The position numbers and the translations under genes are program-made. Below the pieces are notes generated by a model. The model ran no database searches. It was not told where the DNA came from and saw only the letters and a list, made by a program, of their open reading frames with translations. Below, one piece after another: positions 50,471 to 62,360 of a stretch of 64,000 nt of DNA. Position 1 is the stretch's first letter. Each line of letters starts with the position of its first letter. The stretch is from assembly GCF_050948175.1 (NCBI RefSeq), contig NW_027490092.1, forward strand, positions 3,596,001-3,660,000. The letters run 5' to 3'. Source of the DNA: Xylocopa sonorina. Its lineage: Eukaryota; Arthropoda; Insecta; Hymenoptera; Apidae.

Positions 50471-53400
50471 ATGTTTCATGGTAAGATATAATATGATTGG
50501 AGAAGTGTTATGTATTTCTCGTCTACGCTTCAAATGAATGTAAATGCGACACTTCCTTGCAAGGAAATAGCGTTTGCAAATGTCTACCTATCGTAGCAAT
50601 AGTGTTCTAATACTTCTTAAAACGCGATATCGCATCTCTTTTCTATGTTTCATCGTAAGATATAATATGATTTGCGAAGTGTTACGTATTCCTCGTCTAC
50701 ACTTCAAATAAATGTACATGCGACACTTCCTTGCAAGGAAATAGCGTTTGCAGATGTCTACGTATCGAAGCAATAGAGTTCAAATGCTTCTTAAAACGAG
50801 ATATCGCATCTCATTTCTATGTTTCATGACAAGATGTAATATTCATTGCGATGTGTTATGTATTTCTCGTCTACACTTCAAATGAATGTAAATGCGACAC
50901 TTCCTTGCTAGGAAATAGCGTTTGCAGATGTCAACGTATCGTAGCAATAGAGATCTTATTCTTCTTAAAACGCGATATCGCATCTCATTTCTATGTTTCA
51001 TGGTAAGATTAGATATGATTTGCGAAGTGTTATGTAGTCCACGTCTACACTTCAAATGAATGTGAATGCGACACTTCCTTGCTAGGAAATAGCGTTTGCA
51101 GATGTCTACGTATCGTAGGGATGGAGTTTTACTGCTTCTTAAAACGTGATATCGCATCTCATTTCTATGTTTCATGATAAGATATAATATTCATTGCGAA
51201 ATGTTACGTAGTCCTCGTCTACACTTCAAATGAATGTAAATGCAATACTTCCTTGCAAGGAAATAGCGTTTGCAGATGTCTACGTATCGAAGCAATAGAG
51301 TTCAAATGCTTCTTAAAACGAGATATTGCATCTCATATCTATGTTTCATGGTAAGATATAGTATTCATTGCGAAGTGTTACGCATTCCTCACCTACGATT
51401 CAAATGGATGTAAATGCGACACTTCCTTGCTAGGAAGTAGCGTTTTCAAATGTCCACGTGTCGAAGCAATAGAGTTCAAATGCTTCTTTAAACGCGATAT
51501 CGCATCTCATTTCTATGTTTCATGGTAAGATAGAATATGATTTGCGAATTCTTATGTATTCCGCGTCTACACTTCAAATGGATGTAAATGCGACACTTCC
51601 TTGCAAGGAAATAGCGTTTGCAAGTGTCTACCTATCTTAGCAATAGTGTTCCAATACTTCTTAAAATGCGATATCGCATCTCATTTCTATGTTTCATGGT
51701 AAGATATAATATGATTTGCGAAGTGTTATGTATTCCTCGTCTACACTTCAAATGAATGTGATTGCGACACTTCCTCGCTAGGATATAGCGTTTGCAGATG
51801 TCTACGTATCGTAGCAATAGATTTCCAATGCTTCTTAAAACGCGATATCGCATCACATTTCTATGTTTCATGGTAAGATATAATATGATTTGCGAAGTGT
51901 CATGTATTCCCCGTCTACACTTCAAATGAATGTAAATGCCACACTTCCTTGCAAGGAAATAGCGTTTGCAGATGTCTACGTTTCGTAGCAATAGAGTTCT
52001 TATGATTCTTAAAAAGCGATATCGCATCTCATTTCTATGTTTCATGGTAAGATATAATATGATTTGCGAAGTGTTACGTAGTCCTCGTCTACACTTCAAA
52101 TGAATGTAAATGCGACACTTCCTTGCTAGGAAATAGCGTTTGCAGATATCTACCTATCGTAGCAATAGAGTTCTAATGCTTCTTAAAACGCGATATCGCA
52201 TCTCATTTCCAAGTTTCATGGTAAGATATAATATGATTTGCGAAGTGTTATGTATTCCTCTTCTACACTTCAAATGAATGTAAATGCGACACTTCCTTGC
52301 TAGGAAATAGCGTTTGCAGATGTCTACCTATCGTTGCAATAGAGTTCTAATGCTTCTTAAAACGCGATATCGCATCTCATTTCCATGTTTCATGACAAGA
52401 TGTAATATTCATTGCGAAGTGTTATGTATTTCTCGTCTACACTTCAAATGAATGTAAATGCGACACTTCCTTGCTAGGAAATAGCGTTTGCAGATGTCAA
52501 CGAATCGTAGCAATAGAGATCTAATGCTTCTTAAAACGCGATATCGCATCTCATTTCTATGTTTCATGGTAAGATATGATATGACTTACGAAGTGTTATG
52601 TAGTACACGTCTACACTTCAAATTAATGTGAATGCGACACTTCCTTGCTAGGAAATAGCGTTCGCAGATGTCTACGTATCGTAGGGATGGAGTTTTAGTG
52701 CTTCTTAGAACGTGATATCGCATCTCATTTCTATGTTTCATGATAAGATGTTATATTCATTGCGAAGTGTTATGTAGTCCACGTCTACACTTCAAATGAA
52801 TGTGAATGCGACACTTCCTTGCTAGGAAATAGCGTTTGCAGATGTCTACGTATCGTAGGAATGGAGTTCTAGTGCTTCTTAAAACGTGATATCGCATCTC
52901 ATTTCTATGTTTCATGATAAGATGTAATATTCATTGCGAAGTGTTATGTAGTCCTCGTCTACACTTCAAATGAATGTAAATGCGACACTTCCTTGCAAGG
53001 AAATAGCGTTTGCAAATGTCTACCTATCTTAGCAATAGTGTTCTAATACTTCTTAAAACGCGATATCGCTCCTCATTTCTATGTTTCATGATAAGGTATA
53101 ATATGATTTGCGATGTGTTATGTATTTCTCGTCTACACTTCAAATGAATGTAAATGCGACACTTCCTTGCTAGGAAATAGCGTTTGCAGATGTCAACGTA
53201 TCGTAGCAATAGAGATCTAATGCTCCTTAAAACGCGATATCGCATCTCATTTCTATGTTTCATGGTAAGATATGATATGATTTACGAAGTGTTATGTAGT
53301 CCACGTCTACACTTCAAATGAATGTGAATGCGACACTTCCTTGCTAGGAAATAGCGTTTGCAGATGTCTACGTATCGTAGGGATGGAGTTTTAGTGCTTC

Positions 53401-53745
53401 TTAAAACGAGATATCGCATCTCATTTCTATGTTTCATGATAAGATGCTATATTCATTGCGACGTGTTATGAAGTCCACGTCTACACTTCAAATGAATGTG
53501 AATGCGACACTTCCTTGCTAGGAAATAGCGTTTGCAGATGTCTACGTACCGAAGCAATAGAGTTCAAATGCTTCTTTAAACGCGATATCGCATCTCATAT
53601 CAATGTTTCATAGTAAGATATAATATGATTTGCGAAGTGTTATGTATTCCTCGTCTACACTTCAAATGAATGTAAATGCGACACTTCTTTGCTAGGAAAT
53701 AGCGTTTGCAAATGTCTACCTATCGTAGCAATAGTGTTCTAATGC
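50440..53745. repeat. Domain 5, 19-monomer (3,306-bp) unit 1
   Basis: From about 50,440 to 52,990 the sequence recurs 3,306 bp downstream with few differences. Shared rare features include CGAATTCTTATGTATTCCGC, TTCCAAGTTTCATGG and ATGACTTACGAAG. From about 52,990 to 53,745 it instead resembles the 47.8 to 48.6 kb region of domain 4 (offset 5,219 bp, that is 30 monomers minus one base). The unit is a fusion of two sources. Confidence 0.86.
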
Positions 53746-56700
53746 TTCATAAAACGCGATATCGCATCTCATTTCTATGTTTCATGGTAAGATATAATAT
53801 GATTGGAGAAGTGTTATGTATTTCTCGTCTACGCTTCAAATGAATGTAAATGCGACACTTCCTTGCAAGGAAATAGCGTTTGCAAATGTCTACCTATCGT
53901 AGCAATAGTGTTCTAACACTTCTTAAAACGCGATATCGCATCTCATTTCTATGTTTCATCGTAAGATATAATTTGATTTGCGAAGTGTTACGTATTCCTC
54001 GTCTACACTTCAAATAAATGTACATGCGACACTTCCTTGCAAGGAAATAGCGTTTGCAGATGTCTACGTATCGAAGCAATAGAGTTCAAATGCTTCTTAA
54101 AACGAGATATCGCATCTCATTTCTATGTTTCATGACAAGATGTAATATTCATTGCGATGTGTTATGTATTTCTCGTCTACACTTCAAATGAATGTAAATG
54201 CGACACTTCCTTGCTAGGAAATAGCGTTTGCAGATGTCAACGTATCGTAGCAATAGAGATCTTATGCTTCTTAAAACGCGATATCGCATCTCATTTCTAT
54301 GTTTCATGGTAAGATTAGATATGATTTGCGAAGTGTTATGTAGTCCACGTCTACACTTCAAATGAATGTGAATGCGACACTTCCTTGCTAGGAAATAGCG
54401 TTTGCAGATGTCTACGTATCGTAGGGATCGAGTTTTACTGCTTCTTAAAACGTGATATCGCATCTCATTTCTATGTTTCATGATAAGATATAATATTCAT
54501 TGCGAAATGTTACGTAGTCCTCGTCTACACTTCAAATGAATGTAAATGCAATACTTCCTTGCAAGGAAATAGCGTTTGCAGATGTCTACGTATCGAACTA
54601 ATAGAGTTCAAATGCTTCTTAAAACGAGATATTGCATCTCATATCTATGTTTCATGGTAAGATATAGTATTCATTGCGAAGTGTTACGCATTCCTCACCT
54701 ACGATTCAAATGGATGTAAATGCGACACTTCCTTGCTAGGAAGTAGCGTTTTCAAATGTCCACGTGTCGAAGCAATAGAGTTCAAATGCTACTTTAAACG
54801 CGATATCGCATCTCATTTCTATGTTTCATGGTAAGATAGTATATGATTTGCGAATTCTTATGTATTCCGCGTCTACACTTCAAATGGATGTAAATGCGAC
54901 ACTTCCTTGCAAGGAAATAGCGTTTGCAAGTGTCTACCTATCTTAGCAATAGTGTTCCAATACTTCTTAAAATGCGATATCGCATCTCATTTCTATGTTT
55001 CATGGTAAGATATAATATGATTTGCGAAGTGTTATGTATTCCTCGTCTACACTTCAAATGAATGTGATTGCGACACTTCCTCGCTAGGATATAGCGTTTG
55101 CAGATGTCTACGTATCGTAGCAATAGATTTCCAATGCTTCTTAAAACGCGATATCGCATCACATTTCTATGTTTCATGGTAAGATATAATATGATTTGCG
55201 AAGTGTCATGTATTCCCCGTCTACACTTCAAATGAATGTAAATGCCACACTTCCTTGCAAGGAAATAGCGTTTGCTGATGTCTACGTTTCGTAGCAATAG
55301 AGTTCTTATGATTCTTAAAAAGCGATATCGCATCTCATTTCTATGTTTCATGGTAAGATATAATATGATTTGCGAAGTGTTACGTAGTCCTCGTCTACAC
55401 TTCAAATGAATGTAAATGCGACACTTCCTTGCTAGGAAATAGCGTTAGCAGATATCTACCTATCGTAGCAATAGAGTTCTAATGCTTCTTAAAACGCGAT
55501 ATCGCATCTCATTTCCAAGTTTCATGGTAAGATATAATATGATTTGCGAAGTGTTATGTATTCCTCTTCTACACTTCAAATGAATGTAAATGCGACACTT
55601 CCTTGCTAGGAAATAGCGTTTGCAGATGTCTACCTATCGTAGCAATAGAGTTCTAATGCTTCTTAAAACGCGATATCGCATCTCATTTCCATGTTTCATG
55701 ACAAGATGTAATATTCATTGCGAAGTGTTATGTATTTCTCGTCTACACTTCAAATGAATGTAAATGCGACACTTCCTTGCTAGGAAATAGCGTTTGCAGA
55801 TGTCAACGTATCGTAGCAATAGAGATCTAATGCTTCTTAAAACGCGATATCGCATCTCATTTCTATGTTTCATGGTAAGATATGATATGACTTACGAAGT
55901 GTTATGTAGTACACGTCTACACTTCAAATTAATGTGAATGCGACACTTCCTTGCTAGGAAATAGCGTTCGCAGATGTCTACGTATCGTAGGGATGGAGTT
56001 TTAGTGCTTCTTAGAACGTGATATCGCATCTCATTTCTATGTTTCATGATAAGATGTTATATTCATTGCGAAGTGTTATGTAGTCCACGTCTACACTTCA
56101 AATGAATGTGAATGCGACACTTCCTTGCTAGGAAATAGCGTTTACAGATGTCTACGTATCGTAGGGATGGAGTTCTAGTGCTTCTTAAAACGTGATATCG
56201 CATCTCATTTCTATGTTTCATGATAAGATGTAATATTCATTGCGAAGTGTTATGTAGTCCTCGTCTACACTTCAAATGAATGTAAATGCAATACTTCCTT
56301 GCAAGGAAATAGCGTTTGCAGATGTCTACGTATCGAAGCAATAGAGTTCAAATGCTTCTTAAAACGAGATATTGCATCTCATATCTATGTTTCATGATAA
56401 GATATAATATTCATTGCGAAGTGTTTCGCATTCCTCATCTACGATTCAAATGGATGTAAATGCGACACTTCCTTGCTAGGAAGTAGCGTTTGCAAATGTC
56501 CACGTATCGAAGCAATAGAGTTCAAATGCTTCTTTAAACGCGATATCGCATCTCATTTCTATGTTTCATGGTAAGATAGAATATGATTTGCGAATTGTTA
56601 TGTAGTCCTCGTCTACACTTCAAATGAATGTAAATGCGACTCATCCTTGCTAGGAAATAGCGTTTGCAGATGTCTACGTATCGTAGGGATGGGGTTCTAA

Positions 56701-56998
56701 TGCTTCTTAGAACGTGATATCGCATCTCACTTCTATGTTTCATGATAAGATGTAATATTCATTGCGAAGTGCTATGTATTCCTCGTCTACACTTCAAATG
56801 AATGTAAATGCGACACTTCCTTGCTTGGAAATAGCGTTTGCAGATGTCTACGTATCGTAGCAATAGAGTTCTTATGATTCTTAAAACGCGTAATCGCATC
56901 TCATTTCTATGTCGCATGATAGGATATAATATTCATTGTAAAGTGTTATGTATAACTCGTATTCTCTTCAGAAGAATGTAAATGCGATACTCATTTCT
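53746..56998. repeat. Domain 5, 19-monomer unit 2, mosaic end
   Basis: It matches unit 1 until about 56,290, where GTAAATGCAATACTTCC appears instead of GTAAATGCGACACTTCC. It then follows the 49.3 to 50.0 kb region of domain 4 (offset 6,959 bp, 40 monomers minus one base) up to the truncated monomer at 56,909. The two copies of the 19-mer therefore end in different parts of the domain 4 repertoire. Confidence 0.85.
56909..56998. repeat. 90-bp truncated monomer (type D fused to consensus)
   Basis: The landmark spacing is 90 bp. A type D start (ATGTCGCATGATAGG, TTCAGAAGAATG) runs into GTAAATGCGATACTCATTTC, which joins the middle of the monomer to the end of the next one and removes 84 bp. This junction is seen once in the window and is unrelated to the 52-bp class. 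Confidence 0.95.
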
Positions 56999-59900
56999 AT
57001 GTTTCATGGTAAGATATAACATGATTTGCGAAGTGTTATGTATTCCTCGTCTACACTTCAAATGAATGAAAATGCGACACTTCCTAGCAAGGAAATAGCG
57101 TTTGCAGATGTCTACGTATCGTAGCAATAGAGTTCTAATGCTTCTTAAAACGCGATATCGAATCTCATTTCTATGTTTCATGGTAAGATATAATATGATT
57201 TGCGAAGTGTCATGTATTCCCCGTCTACACTTCAAATGAATGTAAATGCCACACTTCCTTGCAAGGAAATAGCGTTTGCAGATATCTACGTTTCGTAGCA
57301 ATAGAGTTCTTCTGATTCTTAAAAAGCGATATCGCATCTCATTTCTATGTTTCATGGTAAGATATAATATGATTTGCGAAGTGTTATGTAGTCCTCGTCT
57401 ACACTTCAAATGAATGTAAATGCGTCACTTCCTTGCTAGGAAATAGCGTTTGCAGATATCTACCTATCGTAGCAATAGAGTTCTAATGCTTCTTAAAACG
57501 CGATATCGCATCTCATTTCCAAGTTTCATGGTAAGATATAATATGATTTGCGAAGTGTTATGTATTCCTCTTATACACTTCAAATGAATGTAAATGCGAC
57601 ACTTCCTTGCTAGGAAATAGCGTTTGCAGATGTCTACCTATCGTAGCAATAGAGTTCTAATGCTTCTTAAAACGCGATATCGCATCTCACTTCCATGTTT
57701 CATGACAAGATGTAATATTCATTGCGAAGTGTTATGTATTTCTCGTCTACACTTCAAATGAATGTAAATGCGACACTTCCTTGCTAGGAAATAACGTCTG
57801 CAGATGTCTAGGTATCGTAGCAATAGAGTTCAAATGCTTCTTAAAACGAGATATTCCATCTCACATCTATGTTTCATGATAAGATACAATATACATTGCG
57901 AAGTGTTATGTATTCCTCGTCTACACTTCAAATGAATGTAAATGAGCCACTTCCTTGCAAGGAAATAGCGTTTGCAGATGTCTAGGTATCGTAGCAATAG
58001 AGTTCTAATGCTTCTTAAAACGCGATATCGCATCTCATTTCTATGTTTCATGGTAAGATATAATATGATTTGCGAAGTGTTATGTATTCCTCGTCTACAC
58101 TTCAAATGAATGTAAATGCGACACTTCCTTGCAGAGAAATAGCGTTTGCAAATATCTACGTATCGAAGCAATAGAGTTCAAATGCTTCTTAAAACGAGAT
58201 ATTGCATCTCATATTTATGTTTCATGATAAGATATAATATTCATTGCGAAGTGTTATGCATTCCTCGTCTATGATTCAAATGAACGTAAATGCGACACGT
58301 CCTTGCAAGGAAATAGCGTTTGCAGATGTCTAGGTATCGTAGCAATAGAGTTCTAATGCTTCCTAAAATGCGATATCGCATCTCATTTCAATGTTTCATG
58401 GTAAGATATAATATGATTTGCGAAGTGTTATGTATTCCTCGTCTACACTTCAAATGAATGTAAATGCGACACTTCCTTGCTAGGAAATAGTGTCTGCAGA
58501 TGTCTAGGTATCGTAGCGATAGAGTTCTAACGCTTCTAAAAACGCGATATTGCATCTCATATTTATGTTTCATGATAAGATATAATATTCATTGCGAAGT
58601 GTTATGCATTCCTCGTCTATGATTCAAATGAACGAAAATGTGACACGTCCTTGAAAGGAAATAGCGTTTGCAGATGTCTAGGTATCGTAGCAATGGAGTT
58701 CTAATGCTTCCCAAAACGCGATATCGCATCTCATTTCTATGTTTCATGGTAAGATATAACATGATTTGCGAAGTGTTATGTATTCCTCGTCTACACTTCA
58801 AATGAATGAAAGTGCGACACTTCCTAGCAAGGAAATAGCGTTTGCAGATGTCTACGTATCGTAGCAATAGAGTTCTAATGCTTCTTAAAACGCGATATCG
58901 AATCTCATTTCTATGTTTCATGGCAAGATATAATATTATTTGCGAAGTGTTATGTATTCCTCGTCTACACTTCATATGAATGTTAATGCGACACTTCCTT
59001 GCAAGGAAAGAGCGTTTGCAGATGTCTACGTATCGTAGCAATAGAGTTCTTATGATTCTTAAAACGCGATATCGCATCTCATTTCTATGTTTCATCGTAA
59101 GATATAATATGATTTGCGAAGTGTTACGTATTCCTCGTCTACACTTCAAAAGAATGTAAATGCGACACGTCCTTGCAAGGAAATAGCGATTGCAGATGTC
59201 TACCTATCGTAGCAATAGAGTTCTAATGCTTCTTAAAACGCGATATCGCATCTCACTTCCATGTTTCATGACAAGATGTAACATTCATTGCGAAGTGTTA
59301 TGTATTTCTCGTCTACACTTCAAATGAATGTAAATGCGACACTTCCTTGCTAGGAAATAGCGTTTGCAGATGTCAACGTATCGTAGCAATAGGGATCTAA
59401 TGCTTCTTGAAACGCGATATCGCATCTCATTTCTATGTTTCATGGTAAGATATGATATGATTTACGAAGTGTTATGTAGTACACGTCTACACTTCAAATG
59501 AATGTGAATGCGACACTTCCCTGCTAGGAAATAGCGTTTGCAGATGTCTACGTATCGCAGGGATGGAGTTTTAGTGCTTCTTAGAACGTGATATCGCATC
59601 TCATTTCTATGTTTCATGATAAGATGTTATATTCATTGCGAAGTGTTATGTAGTCCACGTCTACACTTCAAATGAATGTGAATGCGACACTTCCTTGCTA
59701 GGAAATAGCGTTTGCATATGTCTACGTATCGTAGGGATGGAGTTCTAGTGCTTCTTAAAACGTGATATCGCATCTCATTTCTATGTTTCATGATAAGATG
59801 TAATATTCATTGCGAAGTGTTATGTAGTCCTCGTCTACACTTCAAATGAATGTAAATGCAATACTTCCTTGCAAGGAAATAGCGTTTGCAGATGTCTACG

Positions 59901-60478
59901 TATCGAAGCAATAGAGGTCAAATGCTTCTTAAAACGAGATATTGCATCTCATATCTATGTTTCATGGTAAGATATAATATTCATTGCGATGTGTTACGCA
60001 TTCCTCATCTACGATTCAAATGGATGTAAATGCGACACTTCCTTGCTAGGAAGTAGCGTTTGCAAATGTCCACGTATCGAAGCAATAGAGTTCAAATGCT
60101 TCTTTAAACGCGATATCGCATCTCATTTCTATGTTTCATGGTAAGATAGAATATGATTTGCGAATTGTTATGTAGTCCTCGTCTACACTTCAAATGAATG
60201 TAAATGAGACACATCCTTGCTAGGAAATAGCGTTTGCAGATGTCTACGTATCGTAGGGATGGGGTTCTAATGCTTCTTAGAACGTGATATCGCATCTCAC
60301 TTCTATGTTTCATGATAAGATGTAATATTCATTGCGAAGTGTTATGTATTCCTCGTCTACACTTCAAATGAATGTAAATGCGACACTTCCTTGCTTGGAA
60401 ATAGCGTTTGCAGATGTCTACGTATCGTAGCAATAGAGTTCTTATGATTCTTAAAACGCGTAATCGCATGTCATTTCT

Positions 60479-60826
60479 ATGTCGCATGATAGGATATAAT
60501 ATTCATTGTAAAGTGTTATGTATACCTCGTATTCTCTTCAGAAGAATGTAAATGCGACACTTCCTTGCAAGGAATTAGCGTTTGCAGATGTCTACGTATC
60601 GTAGGGATAGAATTCTAATGCTTCTCAAAACGCGATATCGCATCTCATTTCTATGTTTCATGATAAGGTATAATATTAATTGCGAAGTGTTATGTAAACC
60701 TCGCATTCACTTCAAAAGTACGTAAATGCGACACTTCCTTGCAAGGAAATAGCGTTTGCAGATGTCTAGGTATCGTAGCAATAGAGTTCTAATGCTTCTT
60801 AAAACGCGATATCGCATCTCATTTCT
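60479..60826. repeat. Variant D-E monomer pair, copy 3
   Basis: ATGTCGCATGATAGG and CGTATTCTCTTCAGAAG are followed by ATATTAATTGCG and TTCAAAAGTACG, the same order as at 46,818. Here the second half joins a different flank (GATGTCTAGGTATCG). Confidence 0.88.
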
Positions 60827-61348
60827 ATGTTTCATGGTAAGATATAATATGATTTGCGAATTGTTATGTAGTCCTCGTCTACACTTCAAATGAATGTAAA
60901 TGCGACACATCCTTGCTAGGAAATAGCGTTTGCAGATGTCTACGTATCGTAGGGATGGGGTTCTAATGCTTCTTAGAACGTGATATCGCATCTCACTTCT
61001 ATGTTTCATGATAAGATGTAATATTCATTGCGAAGTGTCATATATTCCTCGTCTACACTTCAAATGAATGTAAATGCGACACTTCCTTGCAAGGAAATAG
61101 CGTTTGCAGATGTCTAGGTATCGTAGCAATAGAGTTCTAATGCTTCCTAAAACGCGATATCGCATCTCATTTCAATGTTTCATGGTAAGATATAATATGA
61201 TTTGCGAAGTGTTATGTATTCCTCGTCTACACTTCAAATGAATGTAAATGCGACGCTTCCTTGCTAGGAAATAGTGTCTGCAGGTGTCTAGGAATCGTAG
61301 CGATATAGTTCTAACGCTTCTTAAAACGCGATATCGCATCTCATTTCT

Positions 61349-61522
61349 ATGTTGCATGATAGGATATAATATTCATTGTAAAGTGTTATGTATACCTCGT
61401 ATTCTCTTCAGAAGAATGTAAATGCAATACTTCCTTGCATGGAAATAGCGTTTGCAGATGTCAACGAATCGAAGCAATAGAGTTCAAATGATTCTTAAAA
61501 CGAGATATTGCATCTCATATTT
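61349..61522. repeat. Variant type D monomer, divergent copy
   Basis: It has ATGTTGCATGATAGG and CGTATTCTCTTCAGAAG but is not followed by type E. It continues with GTAAATGCAATACTTCC and CAACGAATCGAAG, so it is a recombinant of D with another monomer class. Confidence 0.85.
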
Positions 61523-62360
61523 ATGTTTCATGATAAGATTTAATATTCATTGCGAAGTGTTATGCATTCCTCGTCTATGATTCAAATGAACGTAAATGTG
61601 ACACGTCCTTGCAAGGAAATAGCGTTTGCAGATGTCTAGGTATCGTAGCAATAGAGTTCTAATGCTTCCCAAAACGCGATATCGCATCTCATTTCTATGT
61701 TTCATGGTAAGATATAATATGATTTGCGAAGTGTTATGTATTCCTCGTCTACGATTCAAATGAAAGTAAATGCGACACTTCCTTGCAAGGAAATAGCGAT
61801 TGCAGATGTCTACGTATCGTAGCAATAGAGATCATATGATTCTTAAAACGCGATATCGCATCTCAGTTCTATGTTTCATGGTAAGATATAATTTGATTTG
61901 CCAAGTGTTATGTATTCCTCGTCTACACTTCAAATGAATGTAAATGCGACACTTCCTTGCAAAGAAATAGCGTTTGCAAATGTCTACGTATCGAAGCAAT
62001 AGAGTTCAAATGCTTCTTAAAACGAGATATTGCATCACATATTTATGTTTCATGATAAGATATAATATTCATTGCGAAGTGTTATGCATTCCTCGTCTAT
62101 GATTCAAATGAACGTAAATGCGACACGTCATTGCAAGGAAATAGCGTTTGCAGATGTCTAGGTATCGTAGCAATAGAGTTCTAATGCTTCCTAAAACGCG
62201 ATATCGCATCTCATTTCTATGTTTCATGGTAAGATATAATATGATTTGCGAAGTGATATGTATTCCTCGTCTACGATTCAAATGAAAGTAAATGCGACAC
62301 TTCCTTGCAAGGAAATAGCGATTGCAGATGTCTACGTATCGTAGCAATAGAGTTCATATG
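61490..62360. repeat. Three-monomer (522-bp) spaced duplication
   Basis: The segment of about 61,495 to 61,835 (ATATTTATGTTTCATG, CTATGATTCAAATGAACG, GACACGTC, CGATTCAAATGAAAG) recurs at about 62,017 to 62,357, 522 bp downstream, with several substitutions. This is the clearest local higher-order repeat in domain 6. Confidence 0.8.

Larger units (their letters stand above)
47390..50521. repeat. Second-generation 18-monomer unit B (3,131 bp)
   Basis: It matches unit A at an offset of 3,132 bp almost to its end. One base is missing near 50,445 (CTTCATAAACGCG for CTTCTTAAAACGCG), so the right end is out of step by one base. A single-base difference is AAAACGCAATATCGC near 47,146 in unit A and AAAACGCGATATCGC here. 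Confidence 0.87.
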
